Positions 1 through 5,870 of a DNA stretch of 7,577 nt are shown here, in pieces. Positions within the stretch are counted from its first letter, which is position 1, and each line of letters opens with the position of its first letter. A program made the translations under genes and the position numbers. Source of the stretch: an uncultured Oscillospiraceae bacterium (GTDB lineage Bacteria; Bacillota_A; Clostridia; Oscillospirales; Oscillospiraceae); contig CAAEOU010000094.1 of assembly GCA_900757695.1 (NCBI GenBank), positions 1-7,577 of the forward strand. Reading direction: 5' to 3'. Below the pieces are notes generated by a model. That model was not told the origin of the DNA and ran no database searches. It was given only the letters and a program-made list of their open reading frames with translations.

Positions 1-1
1 T

Positions 2-64
2 ACCAGTGACCGAAATACCGGTGTGAGGGAGATCATTCGGCGGATTGCAAGTTGTAAAGACTGA
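2..64 (+). CDS. Possible 3' end of an unidentified upstream gene (partial)
   Basis: The second plus frame is open from the left edge of the window to a TGA at 62-64 and would encode a C-terminal tail of 20 residues ending in IIRRIASCKD. The tail is basic and helical-looking. It lies about 45 bases before a strong hairpin (110-146) that could end its transcript. No family can be recognised from so few residues. A minus-strand frame is also open over the same bases, so coding on the plus strand is only a plausible reading. Confidence 0.3.
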   Translation, partial: TSDRNTGVREIIRRIASCKD

Positions 65-109
65 CTGGCAGAAGCAGGTCATATTGGTCGGAAGCAATCC
101 ACTTAGACG

Positions 110-146
110 ACGTCCCCTATGCAGTGTTTTCCTGCATAGGGGACGT
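110..146 (+). terminator. Perfect 15-bp hairpin, probable terminator between converging genes
   Basis: The arms 110-124 (ACGTCCCCTATGCAG) and 132-146 (CTGCATAGGGGACGT) are exact reverse complements around a 7-base loop (125-131). Only four T follow on the plus strand (146-149) and no T run follows on the minus strand. It is therefore an imperfect intrinsic terminator for the upstream plus-strand gene, and perhaps also a barrier for the converging permease operon. The length and perfection of the stem are clear; the function is inferred. Confidence 0.55.
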
Positions 147-152
147 TTTGCG

Positions 153-177
153 GGGTTACTGGTTATACCAGAAACCC
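153..177 (-). terminator. Hairpin just downstream of the permease gene
   Basis: The arms GGGTT-A-CTGGT (153-163) and ACCAG-A-AACCC (167-177) pair through ten base pairs with one A/A mismatch and a three-base loop. It sits 25 bases beyond the stop codon of the minus-strand permease gene, where its transcript should end. No T tract follows on either strand, so it may be a processing or RNA-stabilising stem rather than a true intrinsic terminator. It lies only six bases from the 110-146 hairpin. Confidence 0.4.
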
Positions 178-201
178 GATTCTGCTAAAGTCAGGCGTGC
201 A

Positions 202-1632
202 TTACAGCAATCCGGCCAGCGGCGCCACTGCATAAAACAGGGGCACAAGAAGGAGAGTCCAAATAATCGTAATCAGAATATTGGGCAGAGCAAAATCTTT
301 GACTTGCATATATCCAGCGGTATTGCCTTTGACAACCAGATACTGTGGCTGAACGGGCATCAGCTGCGACCATGCAACGACAAATACCATCATCAGACCG
401 ACATAGGCGGTGTTAATACCGCACATGGCGGAGACAGCCATAACCGCGGGCATAACCACCAGACCGGCACCGCCGCCGGGAACCAGAATGTTGACTACAT
501 GACCAAGGCAGGTGATAACAACCAACAGAACAAAGGGACTGGAAATGTTCATCTTTCCAAACAGAACCGTAGCCAGCCATTCACCTAGACCGGTATTTGC
601 GATAGCACCGGCAAAGCCTACGAACATACCAATCTGGAACAGCATACCCCAGTTCTGTGCCCGCAGGGCATCCTCGGCTTTAACCACACCAATTTTCGGA
701 CAGATTACCAGTGCGGCAAATACCAGACCGATGGTTGGGGGCATGATGCCATAGTTGCCTCCAAGGAAAAAGCATGCAACCATAGCAATCAGATATACGG
801 CATAGCGGATTTCTGTCCCATCCATCCTGGGCAGCTTTGCGTGCTCAGGTTGAATTGCTTCCATATCAATAGAGACAGAATCTTTGCGAAACAGTCCAAA
901 CCAAATGGACAGGAATATCCAGCCGGATAGCAGCATGACAATACCAGTGGGAATACCGATGGTGGCGAACTGTGAAAAGGTGACAGTGATTGCTCCCTCT
1001 GTGGCAGAGGCGATTGCGCCTACACCGGCTGCATTTGTTGCAGCGGAGGAGATGAAGCATAGACCGCCCGCTCCACCGGCCCAAATCAGCCCGATAAACA
1101 TGGCCTTGCCAAGACGGCTGGTTCCGGGCTCCTCATGAAGTGCCTTCAATACGGAAATGATGATGGGACAAACAGCCAGTAGCGCAGGAAGGTTGGCAAT
1201 AAAGGCGGAGAGCAGACCGCCGGTAAGCATAATCGCCAACAGCATTAAAGCGGGAGTCCGGCCAATTGTACGCATCAGACCGTAAGCGACGCGGGCCCCC
1301 AGATTCGTCTTGCTCATGCCTTGGGCGACAATGGTCAGACCAAGCACCAGCAGGAAGGGAGAGGTGCCGAAAGCGGCGAATAAAGCGCCTTGGGGCATTA
1401 CGCCTGTGAGGATGATTAATGCAGCAAAAATCAATGTGGAGAGCATCGTGGAAAGGCAGTTGCCGATCAGGATCACAACCATCCACGCCAGGGCTGCCAG
1501 TGCCTTCTGACCTGTTGGTTCCAGACCGTTTAGCGGCAGCAGACGTACCACGATGTACAATAGGCAGGCTACTATTAAGCCAATTACTTGCTTACTCGAA
1601 ATTGAGTCTGTGATTTGTTTTTTCTTTTCCAT
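202..1632 (-). CDS. DASS/SLC13-type anion permease (divergent)
   Basis: This is an integral membrane protein of 476 residues, within the normal length of the divalent anion:sodium symporter (DASS, COG0471-like) family. It has about 11-12 hydrophobic segments and a lysine-rich N terminus facing the cytoplasm. Family-like landmarks come in the expected order: GKAMFIGLIWAGGAGG (175-190), WGMLFQIGMFVGFAGAI (328-344) leading to NTGLGEWLA (346-354), and a late QYLVVKGNTAGYMQVKDF (430-447). The two SNT signatures that normally bind sodium and the carboxylate or sulfate are absent. In their place are AFIANLPA (143-150) and NILVPGGGAG (381-390), so the substrate and coupling ion may differ from classical members. 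ATG at 1632 starts 21 bases after the stop of the regulator gene. The Shine-Dalgarno is weak (GGAATGG/GGAAGTGG repeats), which suggests translational coupling. It is the last gene of the minus-strand operon. Import of an organic sulfonate, sulfate ester or dicarboxylate is inferred from context. Confidence 0.8.
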   Translation of the reverse strand: MEKKKQITDSISSKQVIGLIVACLLYIVVRLLPLNGLEPTGQKALAALAWMVVILIGNCLSTMLSTLIFAALIILTGVMPQGALFAAFGTSPFLLVLGLTIVAQGMSKTNLGARVAYGLMRTIGRTPALMLLAIMLTGGLLSAFIANLPALLAVCPIIISVLKALHEEPGTSRLGKAMFIGLIWAGGAGGLCFISSAATNAAGVGAIASATEGAITVTFSQFATIGIPTGIVMLLSGWIFLSIWFGLFRKDSVSIDMEAIQPEHAKLPRMDGTEIRYAVYLIAMVACFFLGGNYGIMPPTIGLVFAALVICPKIGVVKAEDALRAQNWGMLFQIGMFVGFAGAIANTGLGEWLATVLFGKMNISSPFVLLVVITCLGHVVNILVPGGGAGLVVMPAVMAVSAMCGINTAYVGLMMVFVVAWSQLMPVQPQYLVVKGNTAGYMQVKDFALPNILITIIWTLLLVPLFYAVAPLAGLL

Positions 1633-1653
1633 TCCATTCCACTTCCATTCCGT

Positions 1654-2625
1654 TTAATAATAGATCGATGGGAGATTTGTCTTGTCTGCTTTATGCTTCA
1701 GTTTTGGCAGATAATCCAGCCGTTGCTGTATGTGACGGCTGACGGTTCGGATATGCTGTGCGACCAGAGCCTGATTTTTGGTAAGCGGCTCCGCAGAGGA
1801 AAAGGCGAGGTACATTGTTGCAGGAATCACGCCATCAGCAATTGGAACGACATTGACAAGACCAGTCTCGATATAGACGTTATCAATTGCCATCATACCA
1901 GGCAGAACAGCATAGCCCATGCCCTTTGAAACGGCTTTGATCACACTGTCGCGCTCTGCAAAGGTGTAAGAATATCCACCTTTGTGATTGGCAATGTGCG
2001 CATTTTTGTCCGCTTCCTTCAGTACGATAATACCGTCTTCCTGCAATCGTGCCAGCGGGATGCTTTCTTCAAATGCCAGCATGTGACGTTTGGGAATATA
2101 TAGATACATCCGGTCGTGAATCAGCGGCTCAATCATTACGTGACACTGCTGGGCGTTCTGATATAGCTGCTTCTCCTCGTCATCAATACAAATACCGATA
2201 CCAAGATCCGCTTGGTGCTCCACAACTGCATCCAGTACGCTGGCGCGCGTACATTCGTTGATACTCAGCTGGATTTCCTGGGACTCTCCCCGCACGCTGG
2301 ATATAAGTTGGAGCATAGCTGCATTACAGAATACAGGTGCTGCATTCAAATGCACCTCAGCCGGATTATCCTCCGGCGCAACCAGGCGGTCAACTCGGTC
2401 CAGCTCCCCCTTTATCCGCTTCGCGATCTGATAGAATTCCCGGCCCTTTTCTGTAAGCACCATTCCCTTGTGTGAACGCTCAAACACCTGAAAGCCCAAT
2501 TCGTTTTCCAGATTTTGAAGACTGACGCTTAAAGAGGGCTGCGTAATATATAGATTACGAGCTGCTTTTGAGAGAGAGCGGTGCTCTGCAATCTCAACCA
2601 CATATAGAAAATGTTCCAGCCGCAT
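1654..2625 (-). CDS. LysR-type transcriptional regulator
   Basis: The protein has 323 residues, the usual length for the family. It has an N-terminal winged helix-turn-helix at about residues 1-60: MRLEHFLYVVEIAEHRS, then SKAARNLYITQPSLSVSL as the recognition region, then LENELGFQVFERS and the LTEKGREF wing. A linker helix and a periplasmic-binding-protein-like effector domain follow (about residues 90-300). These regulators bind DNA as tetramers and respond to a small co-inducer, often related to the pathway they control. The ATG at 2625 is preceded by a perfect AAGGAGG (2640-2634) with 8-base spacing. It lies inside the minus-strand operon, 33 bases after the ASST-like gene and 21 bases before the permease gene. 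The likely targets are the inverted repeats in the divergent promoter at 4452-4630. The co-inducer is unknown; by context it may be the sulfated or sulfonated substrate. Confidence 0.93.
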   Translation of the reverse strand: MRLEHFLYVVEIAEHRSLSKAARNLYITQPSLSVSLQNLENELGFQVFERSHKGMVLTEKGREFYQIAKRIKGELDRVDRLVAPEDNPAEVHLNAAPVFCNAAMLQLISSVRGESQEIQLSINECTRASVLDAVVEHQADLGIGICIDDEEKQLYQNAQQCHVMIEPLIHDRMYLYIPKRHMLAFEESIPLARLQEDGIIVLKEADKNAHIANHKGGYSYTFAERDSVIKAVSKGMGYAVLPGMMAIDNVYIETGLVNVVPIADGVIPATMYLAFSSAEPLTKNQALVAQHIRTVSRHIQQRLDYLPKLKHKADKTNLPSIYY

Positions 2626-2658
2626 GCAGATAGCCTCCTTTCGTAGGTTGCAAGCAGC

Positions 2659-4089
2659 TTAGAGCTTTTCTACACAGTACGCCGCACGGGTGTCCTGCTT
2701 GACGGTGCCGGCAACCTTCACCTCTGCTTCGGACGTGATTGCTGGGTCTGCTGCACCGGGCAGGCGGAAGTCTTTATTCTCCACTCTGCGCATAGCGATT
2801 TCCTCCGGTTTGGTGAGCTGCGGCACCCAATCGTAGGGAATCCGATAGCAACGGTAGAGGTTGCCGGGGGTAGAATTGGTCACATAGGGACTGACATAAC
2901 TCCAAACGACTTCTCCCTGTGCGGTTACTTCCAGAAATTCGCCGTCACAGCCCATGTCGATCAGGGTATTACCGTTGGGCAACCGCTGTGCATTGGAAAT
3001 AAGGGGACTGTAGAAATAATGCTGGGCGAACAACTGTGGGAACCCCAACGTCTTGGCGTCAAACTGCCAGACAATTTTCATGGTGGTAGGATTGATCTCA
3101 AGAATGCGTGTGCTGTCACGATGCATGGTCTTTAGACCAATCTTACTGGTTTGCCCGGGTGCTCCATAGCCACCCCAGCCGCCGTTGTCGAAAATCAGAA
3201 TATTGCCTTCTCCTGGCATCCCACTTGGAACCATGTGTGTCCCATGCGGCCCGATAATGGGCCCGATAATCCGAGCTTCTTTTGTCGAGGTGTAATCCGG
3301 TCCCAGCTGCCAAACAATTTTTCCGGTTTGATGACTGATAATAAACAGGAAGCAGCCTTCACGGGAATCCATAATAATGTTGTCTGGATGGAAGCGCACG
3401 TCCCCTTGGTCGTACCACTTGTTTGGACCTAGGTAAGAAGCGCAGTTGATGTGCAGCCAGTCGCCCTGACCTTCCGGACCGGTAGGCTGGGTGTTCGGGT
3501 CGCGGAACATAGCGTTGCGTGCAGTTTCGTCAAAGCCAATTTCGTTGAAGTGATCCACCGCATGCCATTCCCATAAGATATTATTGTTGTTGTCCACTTC
3601 TATCAGAACATCGTCAACCAAGAGTTGATGGGAAATTTTCTTTTTGCGAACGTCCTGATGGGTCAAAATCAGCGTTTTGACAGGCTGATTGCCGTATGTT
3701 GCGCCTGGAACATAATATAGCGGCTCTCCATAGCGCTGGTAATCGTGGTGCTCTCGTGCCATAAAGCGGGGCTCGATTCCTTCGTCTTCGCAGAACTCTT
3801 TATGATCGAATTCCCATTCCACGGTACCGTCCCACCGGCAAGTCACCAAATCCATTTGATCCTGATAAGAGATTGTTGGATTACGGATGCCGCGGCTGGC
3901 AGTCACTCTCCCTCCAGGGAGCATTTTGGCGGGGAAGCCATCCAGTCCCCGCCAGACGTGGACTGGCTTTCCGTTCATATCAATGAGGATGACGCCCTCC
4001 TGCATGTGTGAAAAAACTGTATAGCCGCTAAAGCACTTTTCCGGATCGTAAATGGTTGTTCCTGTTGGAAATGAGAGCGGTCTGCCCAT
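2659..4089 (-). CDS. Arylsulfotransferase (ASST)-family beta-propeller protein, cytoplasmic
   Basis: The protein has 476 residues. Six repeats of the type G-x-[IV]-x-W-x-[FLWY] occur at about 40-48 (GKPVHVWRG), 88-94 (GTVEWEF), 169-177 (NNILWEWHA), 256-262 (GKIVWQL), 337-343 (MKIVWQF) and 392-398 (GEVVWSY), as expected for a six-bladed propeller. ASST-family landmarks are DWLHIN (210-215), DSREG (241-245), PHGTHM (281-286), FDNGG (300-304), FYSP (359-362) and AQRLPNGNTLI (367-377). Known ASST enzymes transfer the sulfuryl group between phenols without PAPS, through a sulfo-histidine. His213 and His282 or His285 are candidate catalytic residues by motif, not by alignment. In E. coli AssT the SR motif is followed by His, but here by Glu, so activity or substrate may differ. 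There is no signal peptide, whereas E. coli AssT is periplasmic. Eight cysteines are present. ATG at 4089 follows AGGAGGG (4103-4097). It lies 50 bases after the thioredoxin gene in the same operon. The family call is firm; the reaction is not. Confidence 0.85.
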   Translation of the reverse strand: MGRPLSFPTGTTIYDPEKCFSGYTVFSHMQEGVILIDMNGKPVHVWRGLDGFPAKMLPGGRVTASRGIRNPTISYQDQMDLVTCRWDGTVEWEFDHKEFCEDEGIEPRFMAREHHDYQRYGEPLYYVPGATYGNQPVKTLILTHQDVRKKKISHQLLVDDVLIEVDNNNNILWEWHAVDHFNEIGFDETARNAMFRDPNTQPTGPEGQGDWLHINCASYLGPNKWYDQGDVRFHPDNIIMDSREGCFLFIISHQTGKIVWQLGPDYTSTKEARIIGPIIGPHGTHMVPSGMPGEGNILIFDNGGWGGYGAPGQTSKIGLKTMHRDSTRILEINPTTMKIVWQFDAKTLGFPQLFAQHYFYSPLISNAQRLPNGNTLIDMGCDGEFLEVTAQGEVVWSYVSPYVTNSTPGNLYRCYRIPYDWVPQLTKPEEIAMRRVENKDFRLPGAADPAITSEAEVKVAGTVKQDTRAAYCVEKL

Positions 4090-4139
4090 GCAAAATCCCT
4101 CCTGTAAGTTGTTTTGAGTAGTTGTTGGTTTGTAATCAC

Positions 4140-4451
4140 TTACAAAATGTCTTCGATCTGTTCGATGTAGTCGTCTTCATCATGCGGACCGGCCAGTCGC
4201 TTGACAATTTCTCCGCCTTGAAACGAGATTACCTGAGGGACACCCTTGCCGCCATATTTCTGAAACAAGGCTGGTTCTTCTTCAACGTCAACCTGATAGA
4301 ACGGAATGGAACCATAATCCGATTCCAGATCCTCCAGCATTGGGTGAACCGCTTGGCAGACGTGACAGTCTTTGCGGGAAAACAGCACAATACAATGCTG
4401 CTCTTCTTCTATGACATTTTCGTCAAATTCTGCCTGAGATAATTTTTCCAC
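4140..4451 (-). CDS. Thioredoxin-family protein with CHVC active site
   Basis: The protein has 103 residues, the size of a single thioredoxin domain. The redox motif is Cys29-His-Val-Cys32 on the first helix after a beta strand (CIVLFSRKDCHVCQ). The conserved cis-proline is Pro72 in GVPQV, and the late GGEIVKRLAG turn is typical. The usual Trp-Cys-Gly-Pro-Cys is absent: Asp replaces the Trp and His-Val replaces Gly-Pro, which should raise the redox potential relative to ordinary thioredoxin. The start is GTG at 4451, chosen because GGAGG (4463-4459) is correctly spaced before it and the thioredoxin fold begins immediately after it. No export signal is present. It is the first gene of the minus-strand operon and is divergent from the reductase-like gene. 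The likely role is as the disulfide partner of that reductase, delivering or removing electrons for the adjacent ASST-like enzyme or for a sulfur intermediate. This pairing is inferred. Confidence 0.9.
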   Translation of the reverse strand: MEKLSQAEFDENVIEEEQHCIVLFSRKDCHVCQAVHPMLEDLESDYGSIPFYQVDVEEEPALFQKYGGKGVPQVISFQGGEIVKRLAGPHDEDDYIEQIEDIL

Positions 4452-4456
4452 AAAAG

Positions 4457-4463
4457 CACCTCC
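4457..4463 (-). promoter_or_regulatory. Shine-Dalgarno deciding the GTG start of the thioredoxin gene
   Basis: On the minus strand the sequence reads GGAGGTG, followed by five bases and GTG. No ATG with a comparable ribosome binding site exists near the beginning of the domain, so this site supports the GTG start at 4451. Confidence 0.75.
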
Positions 4464-4480
4464 GTTTTTTTAACGCATTC

Positions 4481-4496
4481 TTGTAAACAATTACAA
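4481..4496. promoter_or_regulatory. Palindrome TTGTAA-N4-TTACAA, candidate operator
   Basis: A perfect 6-bp inverted repeat with a 4-base centre (TTGTAAACAATTACAA) lies in the presumed transcription start or leader of the thioredoxin operon. It resembles the redox-responsive Rex operator family (TTGTTAA-N4-TTAACAA) but each arm is one base shorter. It could also be a site for a Crp/Fnr-type protein. The repeat is directly visible; the binding protein is speculative. Confidence 0.35.
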
Positions 4497-4500
4497 TGAT

Positions 4501-4529
4501 AATATAGCACAATCTGTTCTGCTATGGAA
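4501..4529 (-). promoter_or_regulatory. Candidate promoter for the minus-strand operon
   Basis: On the minus strand a -10-like TATATT (4506-4501) lies 17 bases after a poor -35-like TTCCAT (4529-4524); TATTAT (4504-4499) is an alternative -10. The weak -35 suggests a promoter that needs an activator. It overlaps the TGCTAT/ATAGCA half-sites described separately, so a LysR-type protein bound there would contact polymerase directly. Confidence 0.4.
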
Positions 4530-4551
4530 TATTGAAACTGCTTATAGCAGA
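4504..4551. promoter_or_regulatory. Array of TGCTAT/ATAGCA half-sites, probable LysR-type operator
   Basis: Three copies of the same 6-mer in alternating orientation lie between the divergent operons: ATAGCA (4504-4509), TGCTAT (4520-4525) and ATAGCA (4544-4549). The second and third extend to the perfect 8-bp inverted repeat TCTGCTAT-N18-ATAGCAGA (4518-4551). This repeat is centred about 66 bases before the predicted plus-strand start, close to where LysR-type tetramers commonly bind. The first and second form ATAGCA-N10-TGCTAT and overlap the minus-strand promoter. Control by the regulator encoded at 1654-2625 is inferred from its place in the operon. Confidence 0.5.
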
Positions 4552-4564
4552 TAGTTATATTTTA

Positions 4565-4594
4565 TTATTAAAATAGTCGTATTTTTTGTATAAT
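4565..4594 (+). promoter_or_regulatory. Promoter of the reductase-like/yeiH operon
   Basis: A perfect -10 hexamer TATAAT (4589-4594) is preceded at 18 bases by a weak -35, TTATTA (4565-4570). The region is very AT-rich. Transcription should begin near 4601, giving a leader of about 30 bases that contains the AGGAGG ribosome binding site (4617-4622). A good -10 with a poor -35 fits dependence on an activator bound at the upstream inverted repeat (4518-4551). Confidence 0.55.
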
Positions 4595-4630
4595 GTAACT
4601 ATCTCAACTGAATTACAGGAGGTCAAAGAC

Positions 4631-5839
4631 ATGGTAGAGTATTTTGACTTAATTGTTCTGGGCGGCGGCCCTACCGGGCTTGCAGCTGCAGTCTATGGCG
4701 GACGAGCGAAACTAAAAACCCTTGTTTTAGAAAAAGGAAACACCGGAGGACGTGCATACACCACCCGTGAAATTGTGAATTACCCCGGCATCCCCGCTTC
4801 CAGTGGACCGGTCCTTGCCGAGCAAATGGCGGAGCATGCAAAAAAGTTTGGCGCTGAAATTCGACGTGAGCAGGTGAAGCGAGTTGAATTGACTGGCGAC
4901 ACGAAAAAGGTGTTTACCCGCCGCCATGAATACGAGGCAAAGGCTGTGATTATTGCCACTGGCACCACGGCTAGGGTATTGGGAATCCCCGGCGAGAAAG
5001 AACTGACCGGTATGGGCGTAGCCTACTGCGCAACTTGTGATGCGGAATTCTTTCAGGATCAGACGGTTGTGGTGGTTGGCAGCGGCGATCAAGGTATCGA
5101 GGAAGGTATGTACATTACAAAATTCGCCAGAAAGGTAATTGTTGTGGTACTCCATGAAGAAGGGGTCTTGGACTGCAACAAGCAGTCTGCCGAAAAGGCG
5201 TTGCATCACCCGAAGATGGAGTTTATCTGGAACAGCGTATTGGCGGGCATTGATGGTGAAAGCGCTGTCACAGGGGTCAAGGTGCGCAATGTTAAGACAA
5301 ATGAAATCACGGAGCTTTCCTGCAACGGCGTGTTCTTTTTTGTTGGCACAGTACCGGTGACAGAGCTGTTCCAGAACCAGGTGGCATTGGATACACATGG
5401 ATGGATTCCAACCACGGATAAAATGGAAACCAATTTGCCCGGGGTGTACGCTGCGGGGGATGTTCGGGATAAATACTTACGGCAGATATGTACCGGTGTG
5501 GCTGATGGTGCGATTGCCGCTACCGCTGCTGAGCGGTATATTGAAGAAATGGAAGATTTTAAGCGTGAGGTGTTGGAAAGTCCAAAGCCAGTACTGCTTA
5601 CATTTTGGAATCCGGAATATCAGGATGGTCTAAATTTGCTCTCGGCTATTTCTGCGGCCAATCAGGATGCCAATTTTCCCTGTAAGGTCATAGAACTGGA
5701 TGTGACACGCAAGCAAAGCCTTGCTATGCGTTATCAGGTGGCGTTAAGCGACCAGCAGCCGGTTGTTTGTCTTAAGCTGGAGCATGGCTCCATTGTGCAT
5801 CGCTTGGATTTGTCTGCTGATCTCCGGCGACAGCTGTAA
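4631..5839 (+). CDS. Thioredoxin-reductase-like flavoprotein fused to a CxxC-less thioredoxin domain
   Basis: The protein has 402 residues from ATG 4631, chosen because ACAGGAGGTC lies at ideal spacing. Frames further upstream lack a ribosome binding site and overlap the promoter. Residues 1-305 are a low-molecular-weight thioredoxin-reductase fold. FAD binding uses GGGPTG (11-16) and the late GVYAAGDVRDKYLRQ (271-285). The active site is Cys133-Ala-Thr-Cys136. The second nucleotide fold is GSGDQG (150-155). The HRRDxxRA motif that holds the 2'-phosphate of NADPH is replaced by H175-E-E-G, which argues against NADPH and for NADH or another donor such as ferredoxin. Residues 315-402 look like a thioredoxin fold (PVLLTFW..., proline at Q-Q-P-V, a charged late turn), but the CxxC region reads WNPEYQDG and has no cysteine. 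Ordinary reductases have about 310 residues. It is divergent from the small thioredoxin gene, its probable partner, and 31 bases before yeiH. Confidence 0.88.
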   Translation: MVEYFDLIVLGGGPTGLAAAVYGGRAKLKTLVLEKGNTGGRAYTTREIVNYPGIPASSGPVLAEQMAEHAKKFGAEIRREQVKRVELTGDTKKVFTRRHEYEAKAVIIATGTTARVLGIPGEKELTGMGVAYCATCDAEFFQDQTVVVVGSGDQGIEEGMYITKFARKVIVVVLHEEGVLDCNKQSAEKALHHPKMEFIWNSVLAGIDGESAVTGVKVRNVKTNEITELSCNGVFFFVGTVPVTELFQNQVALDTHGWIPTTDKMETNLPGVYAAGDVRDKYLRQICTGVADGAIAATAAERYIEEMEDFKREVLESPKPVLLTFWNPEYQDGLNLLSAISAANQDANFPCKVIELDVTRKQSLAMRYQVALSDQQPVVCLKLEHGSIVHRLDLSADLRRQL

Positions 5840-5870
5840 CATCAAACGAAATAGGAGAAAGAGAATTATT

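Noticed and set aside
124..588. Open frame of 154 codons on the plus strand opposite the permease gene
   Set aside because: Its composition (Asn, Gln, His and Gly rich) is typical of antisense reading of a membrane protein gene, and no start signal precedes it.
4727..5398. Open frame of 223 codons on the minus strand inside the reductase gene
   Set aside because: It is antisense to a gene with clear FAD and CATC motifs, has no ribosome binding site, and shows low-complexity His/Leu-rich composition without a domain.
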